Shown here: positions 27,651 to 40,080 of the stretch, one piece after another
Position numbering within the stretch: position 1 is the first letter of the stretch
Layout of the letters: every line of letters starts with the position of its first letter
Origin: Calliopsis andreniformis
Taxonomy: Eukaryota; Arthropoda; Insecta; Hymenoptera; Andrenidae
Direction: 5' to 3'
NCBI RefSeq assembly: GCF_051401765.1
Contig: NW_027480597.1
Coordinates: 620,001 to 684,000, forward strand
DNA length: 64,000 nt
The notes under the pieces: model-generated
What the model saw: only the letters and a program-made list of their open reading frames with translations
Told to the model about the DNA's origin: nothing
The model's database searches: none
Translations under genes and position numbers: made by a program

Positions 27651-29771
27651 GGCTGCTATGGCTATGGCTGTGGCTATGACTGCTATGGCTATGTCTATGG
27701 CTGCTATGGGTATGGCTATGCCTATGGCAGCTATGGCTATGGCTATGGCTGCTATGGCTGTGGCTATGTCTGCTATGGCTAGGGCTATGGCTGCTATGGC
27801 TATGGCTATGGCTGCTATGGCTATGGCTATGGCTATGGCTATGGCTGCTATGGCTATGGCTATGGCTATGACTGCTATGGCTATGGTTTTGGCGGCTATG
27901 GCTATGTCTATGGCTATGGCTGCAATGGCTATGGCTTTGGCTACTATGGCTATGGCTATGACTTTGGCTACTATGGCCATGGCTGTGGCTGCTGTGGCTA
28001 TGGCTATGGCTGCTATGGCTATGATTATGTCTATGGCTGCTAAGGCTATGGCTATGTCTACGGCTGCTGTGGCTCTGGCTCTGGCTGCTATGGCTCTGGC
28101 TGCTATGGCTATGGCTATGGCCGCTATGGCTGTGGTTATGGCTGCTATGGCTATGGCAACGGCTGCTATGGCTATGGCTATGGCTATAGCTCCTATGGCT
28201 ATGGCTATGACTATGGCTATTGCTGCTAAGGCTATGGCGATGGCTATGGCTGCTATGGATATGGCTATGGCTGCTATGGCTGTGGTTATGTCTGCTATGG
28301 CTATGGCTATGGCTGCTATGGTTATGGCTATGGCTGCTATGGCTGTGGCTATGGCTATGGTTGCTTTGTCTATGGCTATGGCCATGACTGCTATGGCTAT
28401 GGCTATGGCTGCTATGGGTATGGCTATGGCTATGGCTGCTATGGCTATGGCTATGGCTGCAATGGCTATGGCTATGGCTGCTATGGCTATGGCTATGGCT
28501 GCTATGGCTATGGCTATGGCTATGGCTATGGCTGCTATGGCTATGGCTATGGCTATGACTGCTATGGCTATGGCTATGGCCGCTATGGATATGGCTATGG
28601 CTATGGCTGCTATGGCTACGGCTTTGGCTACTATGGCCATTGGTATGGCTGCTATGGCTATGGCTATGGCTACTATGGCTATGGATACGGCTGCTATGGC
28701 TATGGCTATGGCTATGTCTGCTATGGCTATGGCTATGGCTGCTATGGCTATGGCTATGGCTATGGATATGGCTGCTATGGCTATGTCTTTGGCTATGGCT
28801 GCTATGGCTATGGTTTTGGATACTATGGCCATGGCTATGGCGGCTATGGCTATTTCTATGGCTGCTATGGCTATGGTTATGTCTATGGCCCCTAAGGCTA
28901 TGGCTATGTCTACGGCTGCTGTGGCTCTGGCTCTGGCTGCTACGGCTATGGCTATGGCTGCTATGGCTATGGCTATGGCTGCTGTGGCTGTGGTTATGTC
29001 TGCTATGGCTATGGCTATGGCTGCTATGGTTATGGCTATGGCTGCTATGGCTGTGGCTATGGCTATGGCTGCTTTGTCTATGGCTATGGCCATGACTGCT
29101 ATGGCTATGGCTATGGCTGCTATGGGTTTGGCTATGGCTATGGCTGCTATGGCTATGGCTATTTCTGCTATGGCTATGGCTATGGCTATGGCTGCTATGG
29201 CTATGTCTATGGCTATAACTGCTATGGCTATGGCTATGGCTGCTATGGCTATGACTATGGCTGCTATGGCTGTGGTTATGGCTGCTATGGCTATTGCTAT
29301 GGCTGCTATGGTTATGGCTATGGCTGCTATGGCTGTGGCTATGGCTATGGCTGCTTTGTCTATGGCTATGGCCATGACTGCTATGGCTATGGCTATGGCT
29401 GCTATGGATATGGCTATGGCTATGGCTGCTATGGCTACGGCTTTGGCTACTATGGCCATTGGTATGGCTGCTATGGCTATGGCTATGGCTATGACTGCTA
29501 TGGCTATGGCTATGGCTGCTGTGGGTATGGCTATGGCTGCTATGGCTATGGCTATGGCTGCTATGGCTATGGCTATGGGTGCTATGGCTGTGGCTATGGC
29601 TGCTTTGGTTATGGCTATGGCTGCTATGGCTATGGCTATGTCTACGGCTGCTGTGGCTCTGGCTCTGGCTGCTATGGCTATGGCTATGGCTGCTATGGCT
29701 ATGGCTATGGGTGCTATGGCTGTGGCTATGGCTGCTTTGGTTATGGCTATGGCTGCTATGGCTATGGCTAT
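27651..29771 (+). repeat. 2121-bp tandem unit, copy 2
   Basis: Second copy of the unit starting near 25530. It contains the GTT TTG GAT ACT ATG GCC ATG module near 28813 and the GGT GCT ATG GCT GTG GCT ATG GCT GCT TTG GTT module near 29580. After about 29770 the sequence departs into the module carrying GCA ATG at 29890. Confidence 0.9.
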
Positions 29772-31580
29772 GGCTATGGCTGCTATGGCTATGGCTATGG
29801 CTATGACTGCAATGGCTATGGCTATGGCTACTATGGATATGGCTATGCCTATGGCTGCTATGGCTACGGCTTTGGCTACTATGGCCATTGCAATGGCTGC
29901 TATGGCAATGGCTATGGCTGCTATGGGTATGGTTATGGCTATGGCTTATAAGGCTACGGCTATGCCTACGGCTGCTGTGGCTCTGGCTCCGGCTGCTATG
30001 AGTATGCCTATGGCTGCTATGGCTATCGCTATGGCTGCTATGGCTGCTACGCCTATGGATATGGCTGCTATGGCTATGGCTATGGCTGCTATGGCTATGG
30101 CTATGGCTGCTATGGCTGTGGTTATGGCTGCTATGGCTATGGCTATGGCTGCTATGGCTGCGGCTATGCCTGATATGACTATGGCTATGGCTGCTATGGC
30201 TATGGCTGTGTCTACTATGGCTGCTATGGATATAGCTATGGCGGCTATGGCTGCTATGGCTATGGCTATGTCTACTATGTCTATGGATACGGCTGCTATG
30301 GCTATGGCTATGGCTATGTCTGCTATGGCTATGGCTATGGGTGCTATGGTTATGGCTATGGCGACTATGGGTGCTATGGCTATTGCTATGGCTACTATGG
30401 CTATGGATACGGCTGCTATAGCTATGGCTATGGCTACGTCTGCTATGGCTATGGCTATGTCTGCTATGGCTATGGCTATGGCTATGGCTATGGCTGCTAT
30501 GGCTATGTCTTTGGCTATGGCTGCTATTGCTATGGTTTTGGATACTATGGCCATGGCTGTGGCGGCTATGGCTATGGCTATGGCTGCTATGGCTATGGTT
30601 ATGTCTATGGCTCCTAAGGCTATGGCTATGTCTACAGCTGCTGTGGCTCTGCCTCTGGCTGCTATGGCTATGGCTATGGCTGCTATGGCTGTGGCTATGG
30701 CTGCTATGGCTGTGGTTATGTCTGCTATGGCTATGCCTGCTATGGTTATGGCTATGGCTGCTATGGCTGTGGCTATGGCTGCTGCTGCTATGGCTATGGC
30801 TGCTGTGACTATGGCTATGGCTAAGGCTGCTGTGGCTATGGCTATGGCCGCTTTGGCAGTGGCTACAGCTGCTATGGCTATGGCTATGGCATTGGCTGCT
30901 ATGGCTATGGCTATGATTATGGCTGCTATGCCTGTGGCTATGTGTGTGTCTACTATGGATAAAGCTATGGCTGCTATGGCTCTGCCTACGGCTGCTATGG
31001 CTATCGGTATGACTGCTATGGCTATGGTTATGGCTGCTATGGCTATGGCTATGGCTGCTACGGCTGTGGCTATGGCTGCTATGGCTGTGACTATGGCTGC
31101 TGTGGCTATGGCTATGGCTGCTATGGCTATGGTTCTGTGTATGGCTGCTAAGGCTATGGCTATGACTACGGCTGCTGTGGCTCTGGCTCTGGCTGCTATG
31201 GCTATGGCTATGGCTGCTATGGCTATGGCTATGACTGCTATGGCTATGGCTATGTCTGCTATGGCTGTGGTTATGTCTGCTATGGCTATGGCTATGGCTG
31301 CTATGGTTATGGCTATGGCTGCTATGGCTGTGGCTATGGCTGCGGCTGCTATGGCTATGGCTGCTCTGGCTATGGCTATGGCTAAGGCTGATGTGGCTAT
31401 GGCTATGGCCGCTTTGGCAATGGCTACAGCTGCTATGGCTATGGCTATGGCATTGGCTGCTATGGCTATGGCTATGATTATGGCTGCTATGGCTGTGGCT
31501 ATGTGTGTGTCTACTATGGATATAGCTATGGCTGCTATGGCTCTGCCTACGGCTGCTATGGCTATCGCTATGGCTGCTAT
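29772..31580 (+). repeat. Module with ATT GCA ATG, TAT AAG and AGT ATG CCT
   Basis: The diagnostic GCA of ATT GCA ATG lies at 29890 and has relatives at 8461, 16192, 22327 and 61786. The last is 31896 bp away. All share AGT ATG CCT, ATC, ACG CCT and a CCT GAT ATG ACT segment. Here GCT before AAG has become TAT at 29947, creating the only stop in the minus Ile/Ala frame. The module ends with the ATG TGT GTG TCT markers at 30940 and 31501, the first followed by AAA instead of ATA. Confidence 0.85.
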
Positions 31581-32766
31581 GGCAATGGATATGGCTGATA
31601 TGGCTGTGGCTATGGCTATGGCTGCTATGACTATGGCTATGTCTGCTATGGCTATCGCTATGGCTGCTGTGACTATGACTATGGCTACGGCTATGGCTGC
31701 GATGTCCGCCATGGCAGTGGCTATGGCTGCTATGGCTATCGCTATGGCTGCTATGACTATGGCTATGGCTGCTATGGCTATGGCTATTGCTGCTATGGCT
31801 ACGGCTATGGCTGCTATGGCTATGGCTATGGCTTCTATGGCTATGGTTATGACTATGGCAGCTATGGCTATGGCTATGACTGCTATGGCTATGGCTATGG
31901 CTACGGCTATGGCTGCTATGGCTATGTCTATGGCTATGGCTGCTATGGCTATGGCTTGGGCTACTATGTCCATGGATATGGCTGCTATGGCTATGGCTAT
32001 GGCTGCTATGGCTATGGTTATGTCTACGGCTGCTAAGGCTATGGCTATGTCTACGGCTGCTGTGGCTCTGCCTCTGGCTGCTGTGGCTATGTCTATGGCT
32101 GCTATGGCTATGGCTATGGCTGCTGTGCCTGTGGTTATGGCTGTTATGGCTATGGCTATGGCTGCTATGGATATGGCTATGGCTGCTATGGCTATGGCTA
32201 TGGCTATGGCTGCTATGGGTATGGCTATGGCTATGGCTGCTATGGCTATATCTATGGCTGCTATGGCTATGGCTATGGCTATGGCTGCTATGACTGTGGC
32301 TATGGCTTCTATGGCTATGGCTATGGCTATGGCTGCTATGGATATGGCTATGGCTGCTATGGCTATGGCTATGGCTATGGCTGCTATGGGTATGGCTATG
32401 GCTATGGCTGCTATGGCTATGGCTATGGCTGCTGTGCCTGTGGTTATGGCTGTTATGGCTATGGCTATGGCTGCAATGGCTATGGCTTTGGCTACTATGG
32501 CCATGGCTATGGCTTTGGCTACTATGGCCATGGCTGTGGCTGCTGTGGCTATGGCTATGGCTGCTATGGCTATGATTATGTCTATGGCTGCTAAGGCTAT
32601 GGCTATGTCTACGGCTGCTGTGGCTCTGGCTCTGGCTGCTATGACTCTGGCTGCTATGGCTATGGCTATGGCCGCTATGGCTGTGGTTATGGCTGCAATG
32701 GCTATGGCTATGGCTGCTATGGCTATGGCTATGGCTGCTATGGCTATGATTATGTCTATGGCTGCT
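31581..32766 (+). repeat. Mosaic stretch left of the 32.7-kb-distant duplicate
   Basis: No gene is seen. It holds a TCC GCC module at 31705 (relatives at 295, 12403 and 33061), a unique TGG triplet at 31957, and segments like 9430 to 10260 with CTG CCT signatures. GCT GTG CCT GTG GTT ATG GCT GTT occurs twice, near 32125 and 32430, a local duplication of about 305 bp. Confidence 0.75.
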
Positions 32767-35645
32767 AAGGCTATGGCTATGTCTACGGCTGCTGTGGCTC
32801 TGGCTCTGGCTGCTATGACTCTGGCTGCTATGGCTATGGCTATGGCCGCTATGGCTGTGGTTATGGCTGCTATGGCTATGGCTATGGCTGCTATGGCTAT
32901 GGCTATGGCTGCTATGGCTATCGCTATGGCTGCTATGGCTATGGATATGGCTGATATGGCTGTGGCTATGGCTATGGCTGCTATGACTATGGCTATGGCT
33001 GCTATGGCTATCGCTATGGCTGCTGTGACTATGACTATGGCTACGGCTATGGCTGCTATGTCCGCCATGGCTGTGGCTATGGCTGCTATGGCTATCGCTA
33101 TGGCTGCTATGACTATGGCTATGGCTGCTATGACTATGGCTATGGCTGCTATGGCTACGGCTATGGCTGCTATGGCTATGGCTATGGCTGCAATGGCTAA
33201 GGTTATGGCTATGGCAGCTATGGCTATGGCTACGGCTGCTATGGCTATGGATGCTATGGCTATGTCTACGGCTGCTGTGGCTCTGGCTCTGGCTGCTATG
33301 GATATGTCTATGGCTGCTATGGCTATGGCTGCTATAGCTATGGTTATGGCTATGGCTGCTAAGGCTATGGCTATGTCTACGGCTGCTGTGGTTCTGGCTC
33401 TGGCTGCTATAGCTATGGCTATGGCTGCTATGGCTATGGCTATGGCTGCTATGGCTATGGCTATGTCTACTATGGCTGCTATGGCTATGGCTATGGCTGC
33501 TATGGCTACGGCTGTGGCTGCTATGGCTATGGCTATGGCTATAGCTGCTATGGCTGTGGCTATGACTATGGCTATTGCTGCTAAGGCTATGGCGATGGCT
33601 ATGGCTGCTATGGCTATGGCTATGGCTGCTATGGCTGTGGTTATGTCTGCTATGGCTATGGCTATGGCTGCTATGGTTATGGCTATGGCTGCTATGGCTG
33701 TGGCTATGGCTACGGTTGCTTTGTCTATGGCTATGGCCATGACTGCTATGGCTATGGCTATGGCTGCTATGGGTATGGCTATGGCTATGGCTGCTATGGG
33801 TATGGCTATGGCTATGGCTGCTATGGCTATGGCTATGGCTGCAATGGCTATGGCTATGGCTGCTATGGCTATGGCTATGGCGGCTATGGCTGCTACGGCT
33901 ATGGCTATGGCTACTATGGCTATGGATACGGCTGCTATGGCTATGGCTATGGCTATGTCTGCTATGGCTATGGCTATGGCTGCTATGGTTATGGCTATGG
34001 CGACTATGGCTGCTATGGCTATGGCCATGGCTACTATGGCTATGGATACGGCTGCTATGGCTATGGCTATGGCTATGTCTGCTATGGCTATGGCTATGGC
34101 TGCTATGGCTATGGCTATGGCTATGGCTATGGCTGCTATGGCTATGTCTTTGGCTATGGCTGCTATGGCTATGGTTTTGGATACAATGGCCATGGCTGTG
34201 GCGGCTATGGCTATTTCTATGGCTGCTATGGCTATGGTTATGTCTATGGCCCCTAAGGCTATGGCTATGTCTACGGCTGCTGTGGCTCTGGCTCTGGCTG
34301 CTATGGCTATGGCTATGGCTGCTATGGCTATGGCTATGGCTGCTGTGGCTGTGGTTATGTCTGCTATGGCTATGGCTATGGCTGCTATGGTTATGGCTAT
34401 GGCTGCTATGGCTGTGGCTATGGCTATGGCTGCTTTGTCTATGGCTATGGCCATGACTGCTATGGCTATGGCTATGGCTGCTATGGGTTTGGCTATGGCT
34501 ATGGCTGCTATGGCTATGGCTATGTCTGCTATGGCTATGGCTATGGCTATGGCTGCTATGGCTATGTCTATGGCTATAACTGCTATGGCTATGGCTATGG
34601 CTGCTATGGCTATGGCTATGGCTGCTATGGCTGTGGTTATGGCTGCTATGGCTATTGCTATGGCTGCTATGGCTATGGCTATGGCTGCTATGGCTATGGC
34701 TATGGCTATGGCTGTTATGGTTATGGCTCTGGCTATGACTGCTATGGCTATGTCTATGGCTGCTATGGGTATGGCTATGCCTATGGCAGCTATGGCTATG
34801 ACTATGGCTGCTATGGCTGTGGCTATGTCTGCTATGGCTATGGCTATGGCTGCTATGTCTATGGCTATAACTGCTATGGCTATGGCTATGGCTGCTATGG
34901 CTATGGCTATGGCTGCTATGGCTGTGGTTATGGCTGCTATGGCTATTGCTATGGATGCTATGGCTATGGCTATGGCTGCTATGGCTATGGCTATGGCTAC
35001 GGCTGCTAAGGCTATGGCTATGTCTACGGCTGCAGTGGCTCTGGCTCCGGCTGCTATGGGTATGCCTATGGCTGCTATGGCTATCGCTACGGCTGCTATG
35101 GCTATGGCGGCTATGGCTGCTATGGCTATGGCTATGGCTACTATGGCTATGGATACGGCTGCTATGGCTATGGCTATGGCTATGTCTGCTATGGCTATGG
35201 CTATGGCTGCTATGGTTATGTCTATGGCGACTATGGCTGCTATGGCTATGGCTATGGCTACTATGGCTATGGATACGGCTGCTATGGCTATGGCTATGGC
35301 TATGTCTGCTATAGCTATGGCTATGGCTTCTATGGCTATGGCTATGGCTATGGCTATGGCTGCTATGGCTATGTCTTTGGCTATGGCTGCTATGGCTATG
35401 GTTTTGGATACAATGGCCATGGCTGTGGCGGCTATGGCTATTTCTATGGCTGCTATGGCTATGGTTATGTCTATGGCCCCTAAGGCTATGGCTATGTCTA
35501 CGGCTGCTGTGGCTCTGGCTCTGGCTGCTATGGCTATGGCTATGGCTGCTATGGCTATGGCTATGGCTGCTATGGCTGTGGTTATGGCTGCTATGGCTAT
35601 TGCTATGGCTGCTATGGCTATGGCTATGGCTGCTATGGCTATGGC
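32767..35645 (+). repeat. Right copy of the 3-kb left-edge block
   Basis: See the block at the left edge: offsets 32766, 32724 and 32580 in successive parts. Differences include GCT for ACT after GTT ATG near 33208, TCT for ACT near 33466, ACG for ATG near 33712 and 33895, and GCC for GCT near 34024. Part of it was copied once more to the 41.9 to 42.9-kb region (ATT 34945 and 42562, offset 7617). Confidence 0.85.
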
Positions 35646-37914
35646 TATGGCCATGGCTGCTATGGCTATGGCAATGGCTATGACTGCTATGGCTATGGCT
35701 ATGGCCGCTATGGATATGGCTATGCCTATGGCAGCTATGGCTATGACTATGGCTGCTATGGCTGTGGCTATGTCTGCTATGGCTATGGCTATGGCTGCTA
35801 TGGCTATGTCTATGGCTGCTAAGGATATGGCTATGTCTACGGCTGCTGCGGCTCTGGCTCTCGCTGCTATGGATATGCCTATGGCTGCTATGGCTATGGC
35901 TATGGCTGCTATGGCTGTGGTTATGGCTGCAATGGCTATGGCAATGGCTGCTATGGCTATGGCTATGGCTGCGGCTGCTATGGCTACGGCTGCTATGGCT
36001 ATGGCTATGGCTGCTATGGCTATGGCTATGGCTATGTCTGCTATTACTATGGCTACGGCCAAGGCTGCTATGGCTATGGCTATGGCTATGTCTGCTATGG
36101 CTATTGCTATGGCTAAGGCTGCTGTGGCTATGGCTATGGCCGCTTTAGCAATGGCTACAGCTGCTATGGCTATGGCTATGGCATTGGCTGCTATGGCTAT
36201 GGCTATGATTATGGCTGCTATGGCTGTGGCTATGTGTGTGTCTGCTATGGATATAGCTATGGTTGCTATGGCTCTGCCTACGGCTGCTATGGCTATCGCT
36301 ATGGATGCTATGGCTATGGTTATGGCTGCATTGGCTATGGCTATGGCTGCTATGGCTACGGCTATGGCTGCTATGGATCTGGCTATGGCTGCTATGGCTA
36401 TGGCTATGGCTATGGCTGCTATGGCTATGTCTTTGGCTATGGCTGCTATGGCTATGGTTTTGGATACTATGGCCATGGCTGTGGCGGCTATGGCTATGGC
36501 TATGATTATGGCTGCTATGGCTGTGGCTATGTGTGTGTCTGCTATGGATATAGCTATGGCTGCTATGGCTGTGCCTACGGCTGCTACGGCTATCGCTATG
36601 GCTGCTATGGCTACGGCTATGGCTGCTATGGCTATGGCTATGGCTGCTATGGCTACGGCTATGGCTGCTATGGCTATGGCTATGGCTGCAATGGCTAAGG
36701 TTATGACTGTGGCAGCTATGGCTATGGCTACGGCTGCTATGGCTATGGATGCTATGGCTATGTCTACGGCTGCTGTGGCTCTGGCTCTGGCTGCTATGGA
36801 TATGTCAATGGCTGCTATGGCTATGGCTGCTATAGCTATGGTTATGGCTATGGCTGCTAAGGCTATGGCTATGTCTACGGCTGCTGTGGCTCCGGCTCTG
36901 GCTGCTATAGCTATGGCTATGGCTGCTATGGCTATGGCTATGGCTGCTATGGCTATGGCTATGTCTACTATGGCTGCTATGGCTATGGCTATGGCTGCTA
37001 TGGCTACGGCTGTGGCTGCTATGGCTATGGCTATGGCTATAGCTGCTATGGCTATGGCTATGACTATGGCTATTGCTGCTAAGGCTATGGCGATGGCTAT
37101 GGCTGCTATGGCTATGGCTATGGCTGCTATGGCTGTGGTTATGTCTGCTATGGCTATGGCTATGGCTGCTATGGTTATGGCTATGGCTGCTATGGCTGTG
37201 GCTATGGCTATGGTTGCTTTGTCTATGGCTATGGCCATGACTGCTATGGCTATGGCTATGGCTGCTATGGGTATGGCTATGGCTATGGCTGCTATGGCTA
37301 TGGCTATGGCTGCAATGGCTATGGCTATGGCTGCTATGGCTATGGCTATGGCGGCTATGGCTGCTATGGCTATGGCTATGGCTACTATGGCTATGGATAC
37401 GGCTGCTATGGCTATGGCTATGGCTATGTCTGCTATGGCTATGGCTATGGCTGCTATGGTTATGGCTATGGCGACTATGGCTGCTATGGCTATGGCTACG
37501 GCTGCTATGGCTATGGATACGGCTGCTATGGCTATGGCTATGGCTATGTCTGCTATGGCTATGGCTATGGCTGCTATGGCTATGGCTATGGCTATGGCTA
37601 TGGCTGCTATGGTTATGTCTTTGGCTATGGCTGCTAAGGCTATGGTTATGTCTACGGCTGCTGTGGCTCTGGCTCCGGCTGCTATGGGTATGCCTATGGC
37701 TGCTATGGTTATCGCTATGGCTGCTATGGCTGCTATGGCTATGGCTATGGCTGCTACGGCTATGGCTATGGCTGCTATGGTTATGGCTATGGCTATGGCT
37801 ATGGCTGCTATGGCTATGTCTATGTCTATGGCTATGGCTGCTATGGCTATGGCTTTGGCTACTATGGCCATGGCTATGGCAGCTATGGCTATAGCTATGG
37901 CTGCTATGGCTATG
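35646..37914 (+). repeat. Mosaic stretch with the AAG GAT module and two TGT GTG TCT markers
   Basis: No gene is seen. AAG GAT ATG at 35821 starts a module that recurs at 37933, 40099 and 45685. ATG TGT GTG TCT markers lie at 36232 and 36529. The rare TTA at 36145 and TCA at 36805 are the stops of the minus Ser/His frame. The only GATC I noticed in the window is at 36376. The segment from about 36150 to 36850 matches 46010 to 46710 at offset 9864. Confidence 0.8.
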
Positions 37915-39610
37915 GTTATGTCTATGGCTGCTAAGGATATGGCTATGTCTACGGCTGCTGCGGCTCTGGCTCTCGCTGCTATGGATATGCCTATGGCTGC
38001 TATGGCTATGGCTATGGCTGCTATGGCTGTGGTTATGGCTGCAATGGCTATGGCAATGGCTGCTATGGCTATGGCTATGGCTGCGGCTGCTATGGCTACG
38101 GCTGCTATGGCTATGGCTATGGCTGCTATGGCTATGGCTATGGCTATGTCTGCTATGACTATGGCTACGGCCAAGGCTGCTATGGCTATGGCTATGGCTA
38201 TGTCTGCTATGGCTATTGCTATGGCTAAGGCTGCTGTGGCTATGGCTATGGCCGCTTTGGCAATGGCTACAGCTGCTATGGCTATTGCTATGGCATTGGC
38301 TGCTATGGCTATGGCTATGATTATGGCTGCTATGGCTGTGGCTATGTGTGTGTCTGCTATGGATATAGCCATGGTTGCTATGGCTCTGCCTACGGCTGCT
38401 ATGGCTATCGCTATGGATGCTGTGGCTATGGTTATGGCTGCATTGGCTATGGCTATGGCTGCTATGGCTACGGCTATGGCTGCTATGGATATGGCTATGG
38501 CTGCTATGGCTATGGCTATGGCTGCTATGGCTATGGCTATGTCTACTATGGCTGCTATGGCTATGGCTATGGCTGCTATGGCTACGGCTGTGGCTGCTAT
38601 GGCTATGGCTATGGCTATAGCTGCTATGGCTATGGCTATGACTATGGCTATTGCTGCTAAGGCTATGGCGATGGCTATGGCTGCTATGGCTATGGCTATG
38701 GCTGCTATGGCTGTGGTTATGTCTGCTATGGCTATGGCTATGGCTGCTATGGTTATGGCTATGGCTGCTATGGCTGTGGCTATGGCTATGGTTGTTTTGT
38801 CTATGGCTATGGCCATGACTGCTATGGCTATGGCTATGGCTGCTATGGGTATGGCTATGGCTATGGCTGCTATGGCTATGGCTATGGCTGCAATGGCTAT
38901 GGCTATGGCTGCTATGGCTATGGCTATGGCGGCTATGGCTGCTATGGCTATGGCTATGGCTACTATGGCTATGGATACGGCTGCTATGGCTATGGCTATG
39001 GCTATGTCTGCTATGGCTATGGCTATGGCTGCTATGGTTATGGCGATGGCTATGGCTGCTATGGCTATGGCTATGGCTGCTATGGCTGTGGTTATGTCTG
39101 CTATGGCTATGGCTATGGCTGCTATGGTTATGGCTATGGCTGCTATGGCTGTGGCTATGGCTATGGTTGCTTTGTCTATGGCTATGGCCATGACTGCTAT
39201 GGCTATGGCTATGGCTGCTATGGGTATGGCTATGGCTATGGCTGCTATGGGTATGGCTATGGCTATGGCTGCTATGGCTATGGCTATGGCTGCAATGGCT
39301 ATGGCTATGGCTGCTATGGCTATGGCTATGGCGGCTATGGCTGCTATGGCTATGGCTATGGCTACTATGGCTATGGATACGGCTGCTATGGCTATGGCTA
39401 TGGCTATGTCTGCTATGGCTATGGCTATGGCTGCTATGGTTATGGCTATGGCGACTATGGCTGCTATGGCTATGGCTATGGCTACTATGGCTATGGATAC
39501 GGCTGCTATGGCTATGGCTATGGCTATGTCTGCTATGGCTATGGCTATGGCTGCTATGGCTATGGCTATGGCTATGGCTATGGCTGCTATGGCTATGTCT
39601 TTGGCTACGG
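37915..39610 (+). repeat. 2166-bp higher-order unit, copy 1
   Basis: Matches about 40081 to 41776 at a constant offset of 2166 bp: GTT 37915 and 40081, ATG TGT marker 38344 and 40510, GTT ATG GCG 39037 and 41203. Private changes are GCC for GCT just after the marker, GTT for GCT near 38792, and ATT for ATG near 38284. Confidence 0.88.
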
Positions 39611-40080
39611 CTGCTATGGCTATGGCTATGGCTGCTACGGCTATGGCTATGGCTATGGCTATGGCTGCTATGGCTATGGCTGTTATGGCTATGGCTATGG
39701 CTATGACTGCTATGGCTATGGCTATGGCTGCTATGGCTATCGCTATGGCTGCTATGGCTATGGCTATGGCTGCTATGGCTATGGTTATGGCTATGAATGC
39801 TAAGGCTATGGCTATGTCTACGGCTGCTGTGGCTCTGGCTCCGGCTGCTATGGGTATGCCTATGGCTGCTATGGTTATCGCTATGGCTGCTATGGCTGCT
39901 ATTGGTATGGCTATGGCTGCTACGGCTATGGCTATGGCTGCTATGGTTATGGCTATGGCTATGGCTATGGCTGCTATGGCTATGTCTATGTCTATGGCTA
40001 TGGCTGCTATGGCTATGGCTTTGGCTACTATGGCCATGGCTATGGCAGCTATGGCTATAGCTATGGCTGCTATGGCTATG
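39611..40080 (+). repeat. Linker between the 2166-bp copies carrying AAT at 39796
   Basis: Contains ATG AAT GCT AAG at 39796 and the following CCG signature, matching 45382 at offset 5586 and the 5629 and 13630 copies. It carries ATT GGT for ATG GCT near 39901. It completes the 2166-bp period and shows that the unit is a composite of older modules. Confidence 0.8.

Larger units (their letters stand above)
1..29945 (-). other. Continuation of the minus Ile/Ala frame to the left edge, also without a visible stop
   Basis: Left of the TAA at 29946 the same minus frame appears open to base 1. A stop would need plus-strand TTA, CTA or TCA in the phase spanning the last base of one GCT/ATG triplet and the first two of the next, and I find none. 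The frame is therefore cut only once in 64 kb. This makes the right-hand ORF less special: its left boundary is a single local two-base change, not a gene end shared by other copies. Confidence 0.4.
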
